The notes under the pieces were generated by a model. The model was given only the letters and a program-made list of their open reading frames with translations, made no database searches and was not told the DNA's origin. A stretch of 64,000 nucleotides of DNA from Numida meleagris. Its lineage: Eukaryota > Chordata > Aves > Galliformes > Numididae. The translations under genes and the position numbers were made by a program. Below, piece after piece: positions 58,237-64,000 of the stretch. Every line of letters starts with the position of its first letter. Position 1 is the first letter of the stretch. The DNA is taken from contig NC_034414.1 in the NCBI RefSeq assembly GCF_002078875.1, positions 16,089,428 through 16,153,427 on the forward strand. The letters run 5' to 3'.

Positions 58237-61200
58237 GTAGAAAAATAGCAACATGCCCTCAGCTTACAGTAACGTGTCCACAGAAAATGAGAACAACTAA
58301 ATCAAATCCCATATGGAGAACATTTGATAGAAATTAGATTACTAGAACTGGTTGTGCAACGAAATTGTATTTATACCTTCACTGCACATATATATTGCTT
58401 GCAGTTATCAACTAATTAATACAATCAAAGAGCTTCATTCCTTTCCCCCATCCTTCCCTTCTCCAAATCAGCACTTACCTTGCACTCCAAGGTAAGGTAA
58501 TTCCCAAGACTTTTCCAAATTTCCGAAACATAAACTCCAGGAAACATAATTTCCCACTGAACACAATAATTTCCCCCCAAAAAAAGCAACAAAACAAATA
58601 CACAATAAATCAAGAGGCAGACAAGCAGCTCTCACGGAGGGCAGAATCAAAGCAACCTGCAAACACAGCACATGATGCTACCATTACACTCCTGCCTATT
58701 TCTGTGAGGCCAGCCCCTCCTGATGGCTGCTTGGACCACAGCTGTTGAGGACATGAAGGAAGGTGGATAACTTCACCAGCAACGGCCTAATGACTACTGC
58801 TTCCCAACCCAACTCTTTGGGTTTTCACAGATGACAATTATCCATTCTGTCTTACCACTGACTACAGTGTGTATTTCCATAAGTAATCTCCAACTCTTGA
58901 CATCTGAAACACAGCAGCTGCAAGCCTGAATAGCTGGGTATATAAAGCATTTATTTGCTGCCAGATATCTGCTAGTTACCATTAACATTGCTATTTATCA
59001 TATTATAGTAGTGTCCAGAGCATGTAACTGAGATCAGGATCCCATCAGGAAAAGCCTTGCACATAACTCATAAAAAGACTGAGTCTGCCCCTGGGTAATA
59101 CATAAAGGAAAAAACTGAGATTGAAGACATGGCAAATTTCTGCAGCTAGCCCATTTCTAGATGAAGAAACCACAGCTAACCCCAAAACAGAGTTGTATGT
59201 TTGAAGTCTTGGTCCAGTGGCTCAACCACAGAGCGATTGAATTCCTGTAATCTGTGGGTAAAGTGCTGCCATTGCTATCTCCAGGTGGTTCAAATAGTGA
59301 GGATGCCCCTGTAATCCCACAGATTGAAGTCAGGTGAGTATGAGATCGCCCAAAAGGCTTCACAACCACTAAAAGCAACTGGCACATCTTAGCTAGCTAC
59401 TACTTGTAAACAAACAGTACTTGTAAGACTGAAACAGAGACTAATACAGAATTTCAGTGGTGCCCTTTGGGAATGATATGTATTTTGTTGATGAAGGAAA
59501 GAGAAATAGTATATGAAGGGAGAGAGCCACAGTTGTGGCTTTTAAAGATGTGGATACATGTGCTTGTCTCTGCTCGCTGAACTTGAAAGAGTAAGGGCTG
59601 GATTCTTCCCTTGGGTGCTAACTGTACCCTCAAATGGCAGAGGAGGAAGGCAGGATGCCTCCCTAGACTTTCTCAAGAGAAGGGAAAAGCTGAACAACGT
59701 TCACTGCCACCTCTCTAGTCTTCCATTCTCCTGGAACTTGGAGTCCTGATAGATGTGGTGTGTCTATTCAGATGGTGGGCAGAGAAGAGCCATGACAATT
59801 CATTAAACGATGGGCTTACCTTAGCTCGCAGGTGCTTGCTGACAGACTTGCTGCAAGAGTTGTCTGTTATTTACTTCATTTGCTATTTCACTCGCCACAT
59901 TTACACTGCAAAAAGTGTTGTGGTATGCCTACTAGCACGCCCAAAAGAACAATACATGAGAGAAGTACATGGGAAAAGAGCCCTCTGTACCTCACTGGGT
60001 TACAGGTAAGCTTCAATAGGGGAAGGCTACATAGAATGTAGAGTGCTGGAGACAAGAATCAGCTTTCCCTAGGGCCGAAAGCAGACTGGGTAATCGTGCT
60101 TTGCTGAAAATAATCCAGTCAACTAAAAATAGCTGCGTTTCTACCCCCAAATCATTATTTTTTTTTTTAATCAATAATATGAATGTCCTTAAAACCATCA
60201 ACGCTAAATAAAACTTGAGGTCACAGCAATTTTGCCAAGGTTTACAATATTCCCAGGGATGCGCAGGCATTAATACAGAGATTAAGTTTCAACTCAGATG
60301 CTTTCTGTCCTAGTTCCTGGAAAGCACCCAAAGTCCTCAAAGAATATCTTAAGATAGACTTCACAGCAACCTGAACTGCTGAAAGGCTTTCAAGCTGCCT
60401 ACACGCAAGAAGCAATAGAAGCACTTTCTAAAGAAACCCACTTGCATTGGAAAATAAATGCTTTCCCCATGCAGAAAGAACAAGTGTAAAAGCAAGCAGC
60501 GTTGCTCTGGGCACTGAAATAAGGACATGAAGAGATTCAGACAGACCTAGTGAGAGCAGCAGTTCTCTGACTGCAAGTGTCAGTACAATGTAATGCAATG
60601 GGACCCTGATCTCTCAATATGGGCTGTAAGCACTACTGTAATACTAAGAGATTACCTGTTGCCAAACACCTGCATCTTTAATGCAAACTAAGTATCTGAC
60701 ATGAGTTCAGAAAATAGTTTGGAATTTTATCTATCATGAAAGATCCCTGTTGCACAAAACCTGCTGTATTCATACATCGGACATAGAAATCTTCTAATTG
60801 CAAAAATAAAAAAAATAAAAAAATAGTAACGGCTGAAAGAGGAAAAAGCAAACTGAAGAGAAAAATAGTGAGGAAAGAGGAAAAAGACAAATCAAAAAAA
60901 CCCAAACAGATTAAAGGGAATGGTGCCCCTCTCTACCTTCTGTTTGAGAGAACACTGCCCAGGAAGCAGTAGGTGCCCAGACTCTCTGACAGCAGCACTT
61001 CCAATTTTGGGGTCATTTGTGTTATGGCTCAGTCTTATATGGGATGGTGCAATTTGGTCCAGATCCAAGATAGCACTCGGACTAATGTTCAGTTTTCAGC
61101 TTGTAAGCAGTTCCACTGAGGTCAAACTTCTTGTGACTTTAAAAGGTGAGCATTTGCCTAACTCTTAGTTGGATGAGTACCAGGGAATAATATTGTTAAT

Positions 61201-63990
61201 TACAAATTCCTAAAGATCTCGATTCAAGTTGCAAAGGTATTTTTAAACACTTGTTTAAAGCCCTTGCCCCTAATTAAGAAAGAATTAGTTTGGCTCTGCT
61301 TTTTTTAAAAGTAATTAAATCATCAACAAAACCCTCACTCAAACCACTTTTTTCACATTTTCAGTCATCTTTTCACTGTCAAGAGGGCCTGAAGCCTTTC
61401 AGAAGGTGAATACACAGACTCTGATGCAGTTAATCTTGGCTCCAGGAGCTGGTGTTAAAAAAAAAACAAAACAAACAAACTAAAAACATAGGAATAATAA
61501 TTATCTATCCTAAGGTTCAGAATAAAAGCATGAGTACTGTCAAATTTGCATGCGCTCTGCACTTTCAGGGCCACTGTCTCTCATTTCCACTCTCCCGTGA
61601 TGACTTTAGTGGATTACCATCTTCTTGTTCTGGAGGACTTTTACTGCAGTAGGGTGGGAGCAATATGAGAATTGGATGCAATGCAGACTGCAGCAAAGAA
61701 ATTTAAACTCTGGATGAAGGAAATCTGCTTTCCTTTCACTATATCCCTCATACTTATCTTGGCCCCTCACTCTCCAGTCTCTGGTTTTCATCTCTCTTAA
61801 AATATAAGAGCTTCTCTGTATAATAAGCAGTTCCTTAAGTAGCCCTGGGAGCAGATCGGTCTTCTGCTAGCTCAGCTAGAGCTGAATTGAAGGAAATGCA
61901 CTTCAGCTGGTGAAACAGCTTCTGCTATAAACTTATGGGAACCAATTCCTGAGATTCCATATCTGATACAAAAGCCCTTTCATAAAGATTTTTATCTGAC
62001 ATGTTTAAACAGATCTCTTCATTCATCCTTGAATTAAGAATAAAAGCAATCTGATAAAAAAAAATATACAGGCAATATGCCAAAGGAGAAGCAATAATTC
62101 ATTGGCCTTGAAATATAGTTCTTTTACTGGAAACATTACCAAGAGAAGGACTGCGTGTCATCACAAAAGAAAGTCAGGTTTTAAGACACTTTTCAGAACA
62201 GGCTCCATGTTTTATTCTCAGTTATCGGTTCATAAATCTAGAATTTCTTGGCTGCTGGTAGATGGGCAAAGGTCACCGAATGAGGACCTCATAAAATTAG
62301 TGCGTTTTAGAAAATGAACAAAAATCAGAAATAATTTATTTCCACAGTACAAAGGGCATTCCTTTACCAAGATGCCAGTAGAAAACTAAAACTAAAACCC
62401 AGAAGCAGCCATATATGAAACACCTTCAATCTTTTCGTCCTTACCTTTGTTTCAATAAACCAACCAACGTTCCACAGCCTGTCCTCACTAGACATTTTGT
62501 CTTATCTGCTGCCCATTTTCAAACTACAGCCACAATGATTCTAACCTTATCCCAGGAATTACTTTCATCAAGAAGGAAGAACATTATTCTGCCATTTTCA
62601 GAAACACCAGCTAGATGGGTTTGGTTGAATACAAAAAAGTGTAGTCACCTTTAGGACAGAATTCAAGCATCAATAATTTTAATTCAGAAAAAATAGAGCT
62701 AACCATTTACGAATAACTGAAAACAGCCTGTTAGAATGGCAGTAGCTACGTTACATTGGCTGTAGCAGACATCACTACTGCTCTGAAGGCAGTGTTGCTT
62801 TAAGGGGTATTACACTGACTTGATGCAGATGTCCAAAACCAAAGTACAAGTCCCAGACTGTGCTTGCACCGTGGGCTGTGCCCTTATATGCTCTATGTTT
62901 ACCAATGACAGACTGTAAAAAATTGGAACTCAAAAATGAAAGCTGTTCCTGTCCTTCACCGACCGCTCTGGGAGAGAAGATTCTTGCTCCTCCTTTACAT
63001 ATAACACTACTACTGCATTTAATTGGTGCATAAAAAGCAGACTTACTTAGAGCTGAGAGAATGTAGCCTCTCATAGGGTCTGTGCCAGGGAACTGTCACA
63101 ATAGGCTTGGTATCCAAGCCAAAACATATTTGCATTATAGCTGATCAAATCAAAACTCAACAAGAGACCAAGTATGCCCTGCATCAAGGGCAAGAAGGAC
63201 GTTATGCCACAGAAAACACATTGCAAAACCTTTTCATGACAATACAAAAGGAAGTGCAAAACCTTGCTAAAGCCCTAAGTCAAATAAACAAGTGTTATTC
63301 AGAAGTTTTTCTGAACTTCACCCTGCATAACAGAAATGGCTGTGCACCATTTTAGGATCATATGGATTTCTAGACCAAAGCAAAACCCACTTTTCGCTTT
63401 TTTTTTTTTTTTCTTTTTGTATAGTAAAATGTGTTCTGAGATTATCAAAAACAGAATTCTTTTTCACTCATTACTTACTCCACAGAAGTGGAGAAAACTC
63501 CATGACAAGGATTGGCTGCCATTAAAATATTTGCAGCAATGTAGATTCACCACATTCCCATGTTACAGATTGTAAAGTGAATAAAAAAACAACTTTAGAG
63601 ATCAAATACTTAATCTTATCATCATTACAAGGGAGAATATGATCGAAGTGTAACAACTGAATGATGAAGCAGCATTTTTAAACACTATTTTTTCCCCCCT
63701 AACTCAAAGTCCCTCTTTACAAGGTCATGTATGGTTGAGAAGCAGCTTGTGTTCTGACACAGGACAAATGATAGTCCTGGTAATCCATTCTCATAATGGC
63801 TGTCAGATCGAATCTGCTCAATTTTCTTTTACATTTTTTACCCTTCTAGCAACTAGTACAAGCTCAGTCAAGGGCCTTAATAAAGAGATGGTGTTCAGAT
63901 CACCAGTCATAAAAACTGAAAGTTTGTTAGCTACTTTAGTGACAATGCATGGGAGAGTGAAGAATTTACTGCTGCTATCCATTAGAGAAT

Positions 63991-64000
63991 GTCATAGAAT
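63991..64000 (-). repeat. probable start of a CR1 tail cut by the window edge
   Basis: GTCATAGAAT matches the beginning of antisense CR1 tails; only ten bases are visible. Confidence 0.3.

Larger units (their letters stand above)
51208..64000. other. region upstream of recognised LRRC56 exons
   Basis: About 12.8 kb of AT-richer DNA that should hold LRRC56 5' exons and introns, or its upstream region. It contains a CR1 fragment at 54.3-54.6 kb, an AT microsatellite at 56.4 kb, a degenerate ancient repeat near 55.45 kb and a few exon-like segments (58.13, 59.29, 59.94 and 63.05 kb) that match no known family. No CpG island was seen, so the LRRC56/HRAS promoter is probably beyond the right edge. 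Confidence 0.5.

Noticed and set aside
58425..58613. Minus-strand frame with KSLGNYLTLECK before a GTAAGT donor, first thought to be the LRRC56 LGNFG exon
   Set aside because: Only a few residues agree, the conserved LxQLKLN part is missing, and the phase (0) does not fit the next exon.
60242..60424. Minus-strand frame with SELKLNLC resembling the LRRC56 QLKLN repeat
   Set aside because: No donor in the required phase follows, and the frame ends in a stop soon after.
60920..61168. Plus-strand frame ending at an AAAAG|GTGAGC donor
   Set aside because: Part of it resembles the degenerate amniote repeat also suspected at 55.45 kb; no domain.
1..64000. tRNA, rRNA, miR-210, CRISPR or prokaryotic mobile elements
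   Set aside because: None of their signatures were seen on either strand; miR-210 would be expected downstream of RASSF7, left of the window.

Overview
The window looks like a piece of a bird nuclear chromosome, most likely galliform (chicken, quail or turkey type). The evidence is about two dozen CR1 LINE fragments in both orientations, many ending in the CR1 tail (TTCCAACCTTAATGATTCTATG or its complement), together with split vertebrate genes and a CpG island. The species cannot be fixed by eye. Nothing prokaryotic is present: there are no operons, insertion sequences, CRISPR arrays or prophage.

Two protein-coding genes are recognised, both on the minus strand. At the left edge is the first coding exon of RASSF7 (507-660), with the start codon at 609-607 and a short upstream ORF in its leader. 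Its probable non-coding first exon lies in a CpG island at about 13.1-13.9 kb, which gives a first intron of about 13.2 kb. The island runs into an assembly gap of 249 N at 13925-14173. In the right half, eight exons of LRRC56, a ciliary dynein-assembly protein, run from 51207 down to 39248. All splice phases agree and the joined frame is 484 codons including the stop. The N-terminal exons were not found and lie right of 51.2 kb, either unrecognised in the window or beyond it.

In mammals the order is HRAS, LRRC56, LMNTD2, RASSF7, with LRRC56 and RASSF7 on one strand and LMNTD2 on the other. The order and strands here match. HRAS would be expected beyond the right edge. LMNTD2 would be expected on the plus strand between 14 and 39 kb, but no lamin-tail exon was recognised there. 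The two recognised genes have unrelated cell roles (centrosome/mitosis and cilium) and share only location.

Layout: 1-506, RASSF7 intron 2; 507-660, RASSF7 coding exon; 661-13878, RASSF7 intron 1 with CR1 fragments and short unique stretches; 13.1-13.92 kb, CpG island and exon 1; 13925-14173, gap; 14.2-39.2 kb, intergenic DNA rich in CR1 but with several repeat-free, motif-dense blocks that look like conserved regulatory elements; 39.25-51.2 kb, LRRC56; 51.2-64 kb, AT-richer DNA upstream of the recognised LRRC56 exons, with a few unexplained exon-like segments. Base composition shifts from GC-richer on the left to AT-richer on the right near 40 kb. All calls rest on reading the sequence; no search was run.
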